From: Leptodactylus fallax
Taxonomy: Eukaryota; Chordata; Amphibia; Anura; Leptodactylidae
Reading direction: 5' to 3'
Assembly: GCA_947044405.1 (NCBI GenBank)
Contig: CAMRHE010001097.1
Span: forward strand, 160,804 to 224,803
Length of the DNA stretch: 64,000 nucleotides
Each line of letters opens with the position of its first letter. Positions within the stretch are counted from its first letter, which is position 1. The translations under genes and the position numbers were made by a program. Below are positions 32,266-45,580 of this stretch, in pieces. The notes below the pieces were generated by a model, which ran no database searches, had not been told where the DNA came from, and worked only from the letters and a program-made list of their open reading frames with translations.

Positions 32266-33587
32266 CAATTGTGCTAAAAAGTTTACATACCCCGGCAGAT
32301 TTTTTTGTTTTTTGGCCTTTTTTCAGAGAATATGAATGATAACACAAAAACTTTTTCTCCACTCATGGTTAGTGGTTGGTTGAAGCTATTTATTGTCAAA
32401 CTTCTGCGTTTTCTCTTTTTAAATTATAATGACAAACAAAAACATCAAAATGACCCTGTTCAAAAGTTCACATACCCTGGTGATTTTGGCCTGATAACAT
32501 GCCCAGAAACCAAACCATGGTCAGGTAGACCAACCAAAATTTTGGCCACAACTGCCCAGAAAATAGTTCGGGATGCAAAGAAAAACCCACACATAACATC
32601 AGCTGAAATACAGGACTCTCTGCAAACTATCGGTGTGGCTGTTTCAAGATGCATAATAAGGAGGCACATGAAGAAAAATGGGCTGCATGGTCGAGTTGCC
32701 AGAAAAAAGCCATTACTGCGCAAATGCCACAAAGAATCTCGCCTTCAATACGCCAAACAGCACAGAGACAAGCCTCAAAACTTCTGGAACAAGGTAATTT
32801 GGAGTGATTAGACAAAAATCGAACTTTTTGGCCACAACCATAAACGATACATTTGGAGAGGTGTCAACAAGACCTATGATGAAAGGAAAACCATTCCTAC
32901 TGTAAAGCACGGAGGTGGATCACTGATGATGTGGGGATGTGTGAGCTTCAAAGGCACAGGAAACTTGGTCAAAGTTGAAGGAAAAATGAATGCAGCACGT
33001 TAGCAGCAAATACTGGAGGCAAATTTGCACTCATCTGTCAGGAAGCTGCACATGGGATGTACTTGGACGTTCCAACATGACAATGATCCAAAACACAAGG
33101 CCAAGTCGACCTGTCATCGGCTACAGCAGAAAAAAGTGAAGGTTCTGGAGTGGCCATCTCAGTCTCCTGACCTCAATATCATTGAGCCACTCTGGGGAGA
33201 TCTCAAATGTGCAGTACATGCAAGACAGCCCAGGAATTTACAGGAACTGGAGACTTTTTGCCAAGAAGAATGGGCAGTTTTACCATCTGAGAAAATAAAG
33301 AGCCTCATCCACAACTACCACAAAAGACTTCAAGCTGTCATTGATGTTAGAGAGGGCAATACACGGTATTAACTGGGATATGTGAACTTTTGAACAGGGT
33401 CATATTGATGTTTTTGGTTGTCATTATGATGTAAAAAGAGAAAACGCAGATGTTTGACAATAAATGGCTTCAACCAACCACTAACCATGAGTGTAGAAAA
33501 AGTTTTTGTGTTATCATTCATATTCTTTGAAAAAAGGCCAAAAAAACAAAAAATCTGCAGGGGTATGTAAACCTTTTAGCACAACTT
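32266..33587 (+). mobile_element. IR/DR-type Tc1 transposon with a truncated gene, about 1.32 kb
   Basis: TA precedes CAATTGTGCTAAAAAGTTTA and the right end is the complement, AACCTTTTAGCACAACTT followed by TA. Terminal repeats are about 210 bases. Each holds two direct copies of the likely binding motif: outer GTTTACATACCCC and inner AGTTCACATACCC. This is the inverted-repeat/direct-repeat layout of the Sleeping Beauty group. Mirror segments include ACCCTGTTCAAAAG and GCAGATTTTTTTG. Confidence 0.93.
32498..33372 (+). pseudogene. Tc1 transposase lacking its DNA-binding N-terminus, two stops
   Basis: Coding homology begins abruptly after the left terminal repeat at about KPWSGRPTKILATTAQKIVR, so the first helix-turn-helix is deleted. 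The frame continues through GLHGRVARKKPLL and VIWSD, where the codon after the first catalytic Asp is TAG (about 32810). A second TAG lies near 33001. After this come [14 protein letters not shown] (second Asp) and SPDLNIIEPLWGDLK (catalytic Glu), and it ends GNTRY at 33372. Both stops are single-base changes. The order of damage is unknown. The copy is inactive. Confidence 0.9.
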
Positions 33588-36010
33588 TATATTTCTTTCA
33601 GAAGTAACTGAAAAATTGTAATATAGGAGGTCTAGGAACACTGGACTCCAAATCCAGTTTATAATGCAGCTAAATGGATCCCTGACACAGAAAAAGAGAA
33701 ATCTGAGTACAATTAGGAAAGCTGTTTGCTGTCTATGACTGACATCTCAGCAGCAATAACACAAGTAGCTAGTCGGAATAGATAGGCTCTCCATACACTC
33801 ACTGTAAGAATCTGTAAACTCTCTGAGCAGTGTATAAGCAGAGAGTACAGAGCAGCAGATCTATCAAAGAGACCTGCCCTTCCATCCTCCACTTCCTGTG
33901 TTCCATCTTGAGCATGTTGGCTTCTAAAGACAGACTTGCCCTATTAACAGCAAATTAGGAAAGAGGAAAACACCTAGTGGTAAGAGAGTTTTTTTCAGGC
34001 TGAACAACTTTTTTAAGCAAAATGCATTACATTTTGGTCCAGAATCACATACTCCATTAAATGAGACTTGAAAGTTGCCTGAAAAGTTAGTGACATTTAC
34101 TAATGATGACACATACTTTAGGAGGCACACATGTATATTATCAGTGATGGCAATACGTTTATTCTAAGTGTGGTTACTGTGGAATACTCATGAAGTCACA
34201 GAACAGGCATGAGATATAGTACTTTACCTTGATTATATTTTTGGAAACTGTTTATAGATGCAGTCATAGGAAATCACCTGTCAGGCTCTCTATCTTTGTC
34301 TCCTTCTGACTCAGCACAGCTGTATGTGCAGGATTTAATGGGGTGGAAAATGAAAAATGCCATGCTTCCAAATACATTGTCAACTGCGAAAACTTCCTGG
34401 ACTTTAGACAGTGAGAAGGGAACTTTAAAATTCCAAGTTCCCAAAATATAATTCAGCCAGACACAATACTGAATTACTGTATATTACACATAACAAAGCA
34501 CAAGCGGTGTAATTTCTGTCAGTTTCGGAATTATTTTTCTCAGGCCTGTGTATATTATTTGATGTTTGTCTAGTTAATGAATTGCTTTAATTAGTAGATT
34601 ATGAAAAGGTTAATGTATGTATTGATCTATTATTAATACACACAATGAGCATTATGAGCAGGCTAGTGTGTTGCCTAAAATATACAGTATTCTGGAGTGT
34701 GATCATGTAAGCACTAAATTCTGAGTGGTTTAATGGTTTTCTACAGGGCTAAGCACCATTGCAAAATGATTGAAGTTGGGCCTCACCAAATAAGCAAAGG
34801 TAGAAACAAAGCTGCTAGGTAGTGATGTGTTCTTTTATCACTTTCACTCACCTTGCATGCCAACTACAGCAATCTCTGTGTTATAAAGTGTTATATTGTG
34901 TTTTATAATTACTGGAAAAGCAAATTATAGATTGAGCTTGATGCTGTCATGATATCCACCATTTTGCATTTCTTCCTATAACCAGTACTGGATCCTAAAG
35001 AGCAGAGTCCTGTTAATGAAAACTTATACCTCTACATCTTTTAGGTTCCAGTTTTAGTGCTAATGTAAAAAATTGCCCTCCAACATTGTTCAAGTAGAAA
35101 ATATACACCTCTCTCATATGGCTGTATCAAGGTAAGCAGGGAATTTGGAGTTCTGTATATGAAAAAAAAACAAAGCTTGCCCCCCTTGCAGGGGCAAGAG
35201 ACCCATGTCCTACTCCAACTACGCCAAGTAAGTGTTACCCTGGACCAGGCACAACTGCCCCAACTATGACCTATCCAACGACAGGGCACCTAGATCCCCA
35301 CTTCTTGAGTGTACTAGTGTTGAGGCCAAGAAATACACTCTACTCATACAGACAGGTTGGGACCAGCATTTACTGAGGTTTACAAAGGTTAATGCCAGTT
35401 GCTCAGCAGTAGGAAACAGGCATGATCAACATCAGCAATCGAGCATGATAGAAAAAGGACACTTCACCCAGTGTGAGAACAATGTCCCACAGGCGCACAC
35501 AGCAATTTCCCAATTCCCAATTCTCAAATCTCAATTCATGGTAACTGGTTCTCAGGCACACTATTCACCACATTATTTGTCACACTTGCCTTCGGAGGCC
35601 ACAGGCTTAGCTCCAGAATTGAACCACATGAACGCAACATTGAAAATGATAGCAACAGAGATTTGGTTGGAAGACCTAAAGGCACTCCCTTTCATATCTG
35701 AATTTTCCCATCTGGTTTGACTACAAGGTATCATGCTGAGCACTGTAGATAACAACTATATGTCAAGGAGTGCCAAAGGGACACCTAACACTGCACAACG
35801 TGGTTTCACCCATTTTCAGAATTGTCATGCCGTCCTCCTTCCAGAAAACACCAGACTAAGGAAGACCTAATAACTCGGCAGAAAAATATTTAAGTGACAG
35901 TGTAACATCATACAGTACAATGAGTCATCAGCATTTTAAGTACAATACACATCATAAACTGCACAACTGGATACACAAAGCAAAGCAAATATACACATCA
36001 GTTATACAGG
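33588..36010. other. Unassigned 2.4 kb
   Basis: No known element ends were identified. A 162-codon open frame on the plus strand at 35232-35720 has no recognisable domain, is low in codon bias and may be chance or part of an unknown repeat. The stretch 34530-34700 has TTAATGAATTGC and TTAATTAGTAG, typical homeodomain-type sites, and could be conserved non-coding DNA; this is a guess. Confidence 0.3.
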
Positions 36011-36011
36011 C

Positions 36012-37006
36012 CAATCCTGGATAAGGTCCGAAATGTTGAATCATAAAACATAACATTTAATAAATTATCTAAAATAAAATACCAAGATATCAGATTAGAC
36101 AAAAACTCAATAGTGAGACACATATAGTATGTAAAAATATATAAACACACTACCAAACATACCTGACTGTCATGCAGTATGGAACCCGATAGGTGGATAG
36201 ATAGTGGTATCCTGTCCCCCTTTGTCAGATGGTAAGTACTCACGGTGAGTACTGACTATGTTGTCCGTACAGGATGTCCACCCTTTCCCTCCTTTACCAC
36301 TTTGTTCACCTCGTACCATAGGTTCCAGGGCCCCAGTGATTATCTACATCTCCGGTATTGTGAATATACTGTACATAAAGAACATTGACTATTTTTTGTG
36401 TTGGTCCTTGTATATGTTTACAGATTATGTTGTATGTTATATGGGAAGTGTGTTTTTAGGTAATGAACTACTGTATGGAATATAACAGTGTTCACAGATC
36501 ACTTGTGTAGTTCTCCTGGTGAGTTCTATAAATAGTAGATGAAACATGGCATGTCGGGATCTTTGATCCATATAACTTTTTTGGGATCTGTGATTAGCAT
36601 TTTTTTTTTTTTTTTGGTGTGGATGTAGCGGTGACTGTGGTTTTCACCTTCACATTACATCATTTGTATCATGATTGGATGTTCATTTCTTACATGCAAG
36701 TTTCAAAAGTTGTCCATAATTGCATCTTTGAAATGCACGGGATAGGCCTAACAGGGTATACGTGCCTGTCTTAACCAGGCCGAACCAGTCCTTTCGTGGT
36801 GTGTTTATATATTTTTACATAATATATGTGTTTCACTATTGTGTTTATGTCTAATCTGATATCTTGGTACGTTATTTTAGATCATTTATTAAAAGTTATG
36901 TTTTATTATTCATCATTTTAAATATTTGCTGTTTGGTGAATTCAGGTGGACCAACAAACCCACTGTTTTCTAGATTATTGGTTGTTACAATCCTGGATAA
37001 GGACCT
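36012..37006. mobile_element. Large inverted repeat flanked by a direct repeat
   Basis: Arms 36041-36149 and 36801-36911 are inverted copies. Both contain, in opposite order, AATACCAAGATATCAG / CTGATATCTTGGTACG and TAAAACATAAC / GTTATGTTTTA. The ends of the whole unit carry a direct repeat, CAATCCTGGATAAGG, at 36012-36026 and 36990-37004. The 640-base middle has no protein coding. The direct repeat could be a target duplication of a LINE or Penelope-type insertion, or the element could be DIRS-like. I cannot decide. Confidence 0.6.
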
Positions 37007-37134
37007 TAAGGAGGAAACAGGCAGGATCAACACAAATACACAAGATACACTCATATGAACTATCAAGTACTACTCTTGTTAACACAGGTGACAGTACCTG
37101 CCACATACACAGACTAGGCCTCCAACTCATGGTC

Positions 37135-37540
37135 AGGAACGGCATCAGCACCCAGTAAACCCGGGCAAATGTCGGGGCCATTGAGCTCAAGGGGGCCCAG
37201 TGCTCAGCTGAGAACTGAAAACATCAGTTTTATTAACAAAACCCTTGCTAAACTTGCTGTCGTCTATCTTCAACCCCTTGTGTTCTAAAAATTCCCCCTC
37301 TGACCCCTCTGTAGCTGCTGTCTTCTCCAAGTGATGTATAGTTCTCCTGTAACAGCTGGTGTGTGAGTGACCACAGATAAGTAGTGAAAGTGAAAGTTTT
37401 AATCCTAATAATTTGCTAACGTTTATTAATCCGTTCACTGTACATTTGTTCTGCCATGGGCAGGGACGTAAATACCGGGGCAGCAGCGGTAGTGGCTACC
37501 ACAGGGCCCGGGACATTAAGGGTACCATGTTTTAATCTAT
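37135..37540. repeat. Fragments of interspersed repeats
   Basis: 37135-37215 matches 15815-15905. The piece at 37470-37510 (ACGTAAATACCGGGGCAGC, CCACAGGGCCCGGGAC) is a repeat wording I associate with frog elements. The segment between is unassigned. Confidence 0.45.
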
Positions 37541-37604
37541 TTTAATAAATGTTAAGTTTTATGATTTTGTGTTCATATGTACTTCTGTGCTGGTTTTGTA
37601 TATA

Positions 37605-39238
<1,634 letters not shown>

Positions 39239-39421
39239 TATCTTATGTATTGTATAATTTTTACTGCACCTGAGTATCCTGACACTATGCAGCATCTGGA
39301 GGGCTGAAAGGGAAGTGGAGGCTGAGGCGACTGCAGGCAGCAGCGGAGAGCAGTAAGTAAATAGCATAATTAAAGTAATCCAGCAGGTAACGACCCACCA
39401 AAAAAAAAAAAAAAAAAGTAG

Positions 39422-39480
39422 CAACATATTGGGTAAAACACTTCAGTTAGCTTAAGTTTCAAGTATGAATATGATCTAAA
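39422..39480. repeat. Third copy of the 6305-6665 repeat arm
   Basis: ATATTGGGTAAAACACTTCA is followed by TTAGCTTAAGTTTCAAGTATG. It matches the arm near 6440-6456 and the complement of 6480-6535. Confidence 0.6.
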
Positions 39481-40140
39481 ATAAAGAAAAATAAAAAAAA
39501 TTACATATTTGGTATCACTGCATCGTAAAAACCCTAATAAAACTAAAACATTATTTAATCCGCATGCTGAACTAAATTAAAAAAAACGTAGAAAACCGTA
39601 GGAAATAATGATTATTCGCCATCTTGCCTCACAAACCTAAATGGTGACAATAAAAATCACAGGTCGTCCCGCAAAAAATAAGCCCTCAACCAGCTCTGTC
39701 AACAAAAAAATAAAAATGTTATGCCTTTCAGAAGATGGCGATGCAAAAATAATTGATTTTTTAAATGGAATTTTATTCTGCACAATTAGCAATGCATAAA
39801 ACAACAACATAAATGAGGTATCTACGTAATCATACGGACCTGTAGAATAAAGGTAACATGTTACTTATGCAGTACACTACATGGCAAAAAAAATAAATGC
39901 CAGAATTGGTGTTTTCTTTTACGTCCCACCCAGAAAGAGTTAATAAAATTTAGTCAAGAAGTTATAGGCATCCCAAAATGGTGGCATTGAAAAGTACATC
40001 TCATACCGAAAAAACAAGCCCTCATATGGCCACATCACCAGAAAATTTAAAAAAATATAGCTTGTACAAAATGAAGACAAAAACCCCAAAAAGCGCCAAA
40101 TCATTAGGACAAAACTGGCTGCGGCAAGAAGGAAATGTAT
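39480..40140. repeat. Frog-type repeat block preceding the tandem array
   Basis: Wording such as TTTGGTATCACTGCATCG, CAGGTCGTCCCGCAAAAAAT, AAGCCCTCA and AAAGTACATCTCATACCG is typical of an abundant anuran repeat I recall. Related bits occur inside 31140-31520. No protein coding. Confidence 0.5.
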
Positions 40141-40299
40141 AAGCTGTGCAAGCGTATATCAGGGGACACCCCAGATTTAGAGTTTATGAGGGAGAATACA
40201 CCAGCGCTGATCCCCCACAAATGCCCCCTGTCCGTGTCGTAGGAGCCAGTGGGAAAACAGCTTGGGATTTGGTGTACCCAAAGTACTCCGCACAGCTTA

Positions 40300-43280
40300 C
40301 ATATTCACTTCTAGGATACTAATGCCCACTGCACCACTTGATAAATTCTTTGAGGGGTGCAGTATACAAAATGGGGTCAATTTCTGGCAGATTCCAATTT
40401 ACTGGCACCTCAGGGACTCTGCAAAAACCAAACCATATAAATCTGCGCTCTGAAAGCCAAACAGCTCTTCTTCCCTCCTGTGCCCTGCTGTGTGCCTCAA
40501 GAGCAGTTTATGCCCACAAGTTTGACATTGTAGTACCCGGGACACCCCACTTAACTAACATGTGGGTACAAACTGCTGTTTGGGCAAACAGCAGGGTACA
40601 GAAAAGAAGCAGCGCTATTTGAGTTTTGGAACGAGTTGATTTTTGGATGCCGTGTCACTTTTGCAGAGTTCCTGAAATGCTGGTAAAGTGGAATCCTCTG
40701 ACATGTGACCCCATTTTGGAAACTACACCCCTCAAGGAATTTATTCAGGGGTACAGTGAGCATTTTTACCCTCCCCCCCAAGTGTTGCATTAATTTATTT
40801 TCCAGAAATGAATACATTATCAGCTGCACAGAGTGAAAATGAAAATTTTTCCAGGAATATGTCATTTCATTGCACAATATGTTGTGCCCAGCTTGTGTCA
40901 GAGACAAACGCTCCAAAGGCTGTTGTACCAAGGATAACCTGCTTAACAGTTTTGGAGTGTCACAATCTAGGCACAACATGTCGGGCACTGAAATGGCATA
41001 TCTCTGGAAAAATTGCAATTTTAACTTTTCACTGTGCATTTATTTCTGGAAATTAAAATAATGCAGTACTCTAGGGTTAAAAATGCTCGCTATGCCCCTT
41101 CATGCATTCCTTGAGGGGAGTAGAATCTAAAATAGGAGGTCCATTTTTTATTTTGCCTCAGACCCGCTGCAATTGTTTGCAAATGCAGTGTAAATAACCA
41201 AATAGGCCTCAAATAAGTATGATGCTTCTTAATTTTTGAGCCTTGCTATATTTGTAGGCAAAAAAGTGAGGCCACATATAGGGTGTTTCCAAAATCAGGA
41301 GACAGAGCATAATAACTGGAGAGCTGACATTTCACAGTGCCGTGATATGGACAGGACCTATTGGGCACTGAAAAGGCCTATCTGGAAAAATGTCAATTTT
41401 CTTTTTGGAAAGCATCTTTAGGGTCAAAATGATCACTAAACTCTTTGTGGGGTGCAGTTTCCAAAATGAAGTCACTTCTTGTAGCTATCCAATACATTAG
41501 CACCTTAGGGGAATATGTGTCATGGCACCTGAAAATAATTCTGCCCTCCAAAAGCCAAATGTCACTCCTTGCCTTTTGTGCCCTGCCATGTGCCAACACA
41601 GCAGTTTTCCTCCACATGTGGGGTATTTCTGTAGTCAGGAGAAATTGCGTAACAAATTGTTGGATACATTTTCTCCTTTAACCCCTTGTAAAAATTAAAA
41701 ATTTGTGGCTAAAGCAACATTTTATTGCAAAAAATATAATGTTTCATTTTCACTGCCCAATGTTAATAAATCTATGAAACAGCTGTTGGATCAAAGTGCT
41801 CAGTATAGCCCTTGATAAGTTCCTTGAGGGGTGTTTTTTACAAAATGGGGTCATGTTTTGGGGTTTCTATTGTACTGGTACTTTAGCAACTCTACAAATG
41901 AGACATGACACCCAAAAACTATTACAGCAAAATTTGCCCTCTAAAAACCAAATAGGACTCTTTCCGTTCCAAGCTCCTCCATGTACCCATTCATCAGTTT
42001 ATAATCACATGTGGTATTGCCGTGTTCAGAAGAAACTGTGTAACAAACTTTTGGGTGCTTTTTCTCCTTGGGTCTACTACGACATTTTATTGGAAAAAAA
42101 TTTTAATTCTCACATCCCATTGGTAGTAAATTTGGTGAAACAGCTGTGGGTTCAAAATGCTGACTATACCCCTCAATAAATTCCTTGAAGGGTTCTAGTT
42201 TCCAGAATAAGGTCATTTATTGGGGCTTTCCACTGCGCTGGTACCTCAGGGGCTCTGCCAAGGTAATTTTTCATTTTCACATCCCTATGGTAATAAATTC
42301 AGTGAAAAACCTGTAGGGTCAAAATATTCACTATACCACTTGATAAATTTCTTGAGGGGTCTATTTTCCAAAATGGGGTCACTTTTTAGAGGTTTCCACT
42401 ATTTTGGAACCTCAAGGGCTCTGTAAATGCAATATGGTGCCTGAAACTGATCACAGCAAAATCTACCCTCCAAAAGTTCATTGGTGCTCCTTCCCTTCTG
42501 CATCTTGCTGTATGCCCATATATCAGTTAACACCCACATGTGGTGCATTTTGGTAGTCGGGAGAACTTGCATAACAAATTGTGTCATGCATTTTCTCCTT
42601 TAACCCCTTGTAAATGTGTAAATACTAGGGCTAAAGGAACATATTAGTAAAAGAAAATGAAACGTGTAAATTTGACCTCCATTTTGTCTTAATTCCTGTT
42701 AAATGCTTATAGGGTTGAAATACTTCATATACACTGTTTTGGCTTATTTAAGGGGTGCAGTTTTGAAAATGGGGTGATTTATGGGGTTTTCTAATACAAG
42801 GGGCTTTCAAAACCCCTTCATAACTGGATTAGTCCCTTGAAAAATGGGTTTTCGAATTGTTCTTGAAAATTTTGAATATTGTTGTTTGACTTGTAAGTCT
42901 TATAATGTCCGTAAAAAATTAAAGGGTGATTAAAGTTTGATGCCAACATAAAGCTCAGATCTGATACATTAGATTTATGATCTAATTTGGATGGTATGAC
43001 TATCTGTATGCAAAGCACATCATTTCAAACTTTTTAAAATGAATATTTTTAAAAATGTGCACCAAATTTCCTACTTTTTTCATAATTAAACAAAAAACAT
43101 ATCGACCAAAATTTGCCACTAAGATGAAGTACAATGTGTCACGAAAAAACAATATCAAAATCACTTGGGTGAGTTTAAAGTGTTCCAAAGTTATAACTGC
43201 ATAAAGTGATACATGTCAGATTTGAAAAATCGAGCTCTGTCAGGAAGTCAAAAACTGGCTTCGGTGAGAAGGGGTTAAAA
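40300..43280. repeat. Degenerate tandem array, unit about 335-410 bases, one block inverted
   Basis: The landmark TTCCTTGAGGGGTGNAGTTT followed by CCAAAATGGGGTCA recurs on the plus strand near 40345, 41105, 41445, 41820, 42180, 42350 and 42750. Each is followed by GGNACCTCAGGGGCTCTG and later by TTCCCTTCTGNGCCCTGC, CCCACATGTGG and AACCCCTTGTAAA. Near 40690-40750 the same landmark appears reversed (GACCCCATTTTGG, CCCCTCAAGGAATT), so about 40555-41060 is an inverted block. Copies are 20-40 percent different by eye. Several open frames up to 162 codons arise from the repeat and are not genes. Confidence 0.85.
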
Positions 43281-43469
43281 GAGTGTGTTGCTAAAAATCT
43301 TGTCTCAGGAATCTCTGAGCAGAAAAAAAGGGGATGAAACACTGTAAACATTCAATATAGTCTTCTTTTTCTACAAATCAGTAATCACAGATTATCCATA
43401 TGAGACCTTTCAAAATGTATATACATAACATAGCATGTATTTATTTTGACATTATCAATGAGCTACCTT

Positions 43470-43810
43470 GAAAGGGTGCGTTCACATATATCCGGCGCAG
43501 CTGTCAGTTTCCATCTGGCGTGGTGCACACAAGCCGGAGGGAAACTGATGCTAGGATGGATCCCATAGTTTTCTATGGGATCGGTTCTGGCACAAGAGGC
43601 ATCAGTTCTGGTGTCATATGGCACCGGATCTGTGCCTCAGCCAGATGGAAAAACGCTACCTGCAGCGTTTTTCCATCTGGCTTCCTTAAAATTTCATTAG
43701 CGCCAGATGCCGTTGGGTGCTGCCTGAAGATGGATGCAGCAGCACCCGGCTTCTGCACAGTCTATGTACAGTATTGAGGCCGGTAATTGCCGGCTTCACT
43801 ACTGTACCTG
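43470..43810. mobile_element. MITE-like repeat, GGTGCGTTCACATA end
   Basis: The block has CAGTTTCCATCTGGCG, GATCCCATAGTTTTCTATGG, a GGAAAAACGCTACCTGCAGC / GCAGCGTTTTTCCATC hairpin at about 43647-43680, and GGCCGGTAATTGCCGGC. Open frames on both strands (for example 43520-43777) are by-products of the palindromes. Confidence 0.55.
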
Positions 43811-43819
43811 AGTGAATTT

Positions 43820-44095
43820 CTCAGGATCGGTTAAAGCTATAAAGAAACACTTGGATTCATTTTAAAGATGAGAATTTCATCTTTAAAATGATATCAAGAT
43901 CACCATGATCATCCTTACATATCCTGAGCAATTCGCTGGTGAAAACGATGTTCTGCATTGAAATCCCAATGCTGATCTCAATTCCCGACATCGTCTTAAC
44001 AGTGAATTGCTCTGAATCTGTAAGGTCTATCATGGTAAAGCTCTCATATTTAAAATGAATCCAGTTGCATCTTTGTGGCCCTAACAGATCCTGAG
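43820..44095. mobile_element. Full-length palindromic MITE, about 276 bases
   Basis: The ends are CTCAGGATCGGTTA and TAACAGATCCTGAG. The mirror continues through TTGGATTCATTTTAAAGATG versus ATTTAAAATGAATCCAG and through ACCATGATCATCCTTACAT versus GTAAGGTCTATCATGGT. Nearly the whole length is one fold-back. A smaller perfect hairpin (14-base arms CATTTTAAAGATGA, loop of 5) sits at 43858-43890. Confidence 0.88.
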
Positions 44096-45009
44096 ATATG
44101 GGGCTCTAAAGTGCCCCCCCCACCCCTTCCCTCAGGCAGCATCTTTGAGCTAAGGAAGGAGGGGGAGGAGGAGCTGCAGACTGCAGAGACAATGATAACT
44201 CATCATTGTCTGTGCATAAGCTGCAGATGACACCGGGGGGGGGGGATAGCAGGGACTTCTGTCCATGTTATCCCCTTTCCGATCAATCACAGAGCATACT
44301 ATACTTTTGTTCTCTGATTGTCACATATAGGGATAATGTAATACCCCTCTGAGCCTTATTAGTGGGGTATTCTTCTGTAATACCCATCTGAACCTAACCA
44401 GGAAGTTTATTGGCGCTGTGACCCAGACATTTACCATCCTCCAGGTCGCAGCTCCAAAAGTGTCGCACCAAATACTTACACAACACATACACAAAGTCAC
44501 CAATAAAGATTACATTTTTTCACTGTCCCTGTCCTGACCAAACCTGATCTTTATAGAGCAAAATATGGCGATCGCCTCTCTAGTTACATGCTAAAAAAAT
44601 AGCAATAGCAATTATCACTAGCGATGAACGTATAAAACATTTCTGACAAACGGCAGTTCCGTCAGTCAGATAATACATTTTTACCCATTAAATGTCACCA
44701 TATAAAAGTTTTTGGCAGTTTTTTTTTTTTTTTTTTTGCACCCATAGTACAAACAAAACTCCTGGACTTCCAGTAGGTCATCAGACTCTCTATCACCAGT
44801 AATGACGAACCGCAGGAACTTCAGAGGTTGTGCCCATAATACGTGAGCAGTAAAGCGGTCGTGTTACACCAATCTGAACACTGCCCTAGTTATCACACTA
44901 GTTAGGTATAGGGATCATAATTATTCATTAGAGTTAAAATTTTTATAGGGGGATAGAAAATTATATTCTTATGTAAGCTCCTATTTAATTAGCATGCACA
45001 GGGTTAAAC
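44096..45009. other. Unassigned, simple runs only
   Basis: A C run at about 44116, a G run at 44236 and a T run at 44720. No gene or clear element. Confidence 0.3.
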
Positions 45010-45039
45010 AGAGGACAGATGGATGGGGACATTAACTGT

Positions 45040-45500
45040 GGGGATAGCTGGAGGGGGACATTATAGTGTAAGGCGCCACTAGGGAGGCATTATACTGTGT
45101 TAGGGCCTCTAATGGCACATTATAATTTGTGCAAGTCGGATATTCCTAAGTGGTGGTGATGGGGGGGGGCACACTTATGAAACCATTGCACTGAACCCAC
45201 CAATGTGTTAAAACAGCCCTGCTAAGGAGCATACTGAGGAGGAACAATAATGGGGTATTTTACTGTGTGGGAGCACTAATGTCAGTACCCAAAATATAAT
45301 GTTCCTTAATGCCCCCCTACAGTATAATGCCACGTTAGTTGCTCCCCCCACACCATGTAATGCCATGTTAGTGCCCCCTACACAGTATAATGCCACGTTA
45401 GTGCCCCCTGCACAGTATAATGCTATGTTAGTCACCCCATACAGTGTAATGCCACATTAGTCACTACCCACACAGTATAATGCCACATTAGTCGCCCCCG
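45040..45500. repeat. Head-to-head minisatellite, unit about 35 bases
   Basis: 45288-45500 holds six or seven plus-orientation units (CAGTATAATGCCACGTTAGT, GCCCCC). 45040-45280 has at least three units in the reverse orientation (GGCATTATACTGTGTTAGGG). The core CACAGTATAATG is shared with 28189-28570. Confidence 0.82.
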
Positions 45501-45524
45501 ATCTAATCCTTATTTTTCTTGTTT

Positions 45525-45580
45525 AAACCTGGGGTGCGTCTTATAGTTAGACGTGTCTTTTTGTCTGAAAAATACCATAA
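45525..45580. mobile_element. Single end of the CCGTATTTTTC-type element
   Basis: GGGGTGCGTCTTATAGTTAG and GTCTGAAAAATACCATAAA match the right end of 30603-31650. No left end was found, so the copy may be truncated or its left end diverged. Confidence 0.5.

Noticed and set aside
35232..35720. 162-codon plus-strand open frame
   Set aside because: No domain, splice context or codon pattern; possibly part of an unknown repeat. Not called as a gene.
40551..41039. 162-codon minus-strand open frame
   Set aside because: It lies in the inverted block of the tandem array; its peptide wording echoes the array units on the other strand, so it is repeat-derived.
43520..43777. Open frames on both strands in the MITE at 43.5 kb
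   Set aside because: They arise from palindromic GC-rich sequence and have no protein similarity I recognise.
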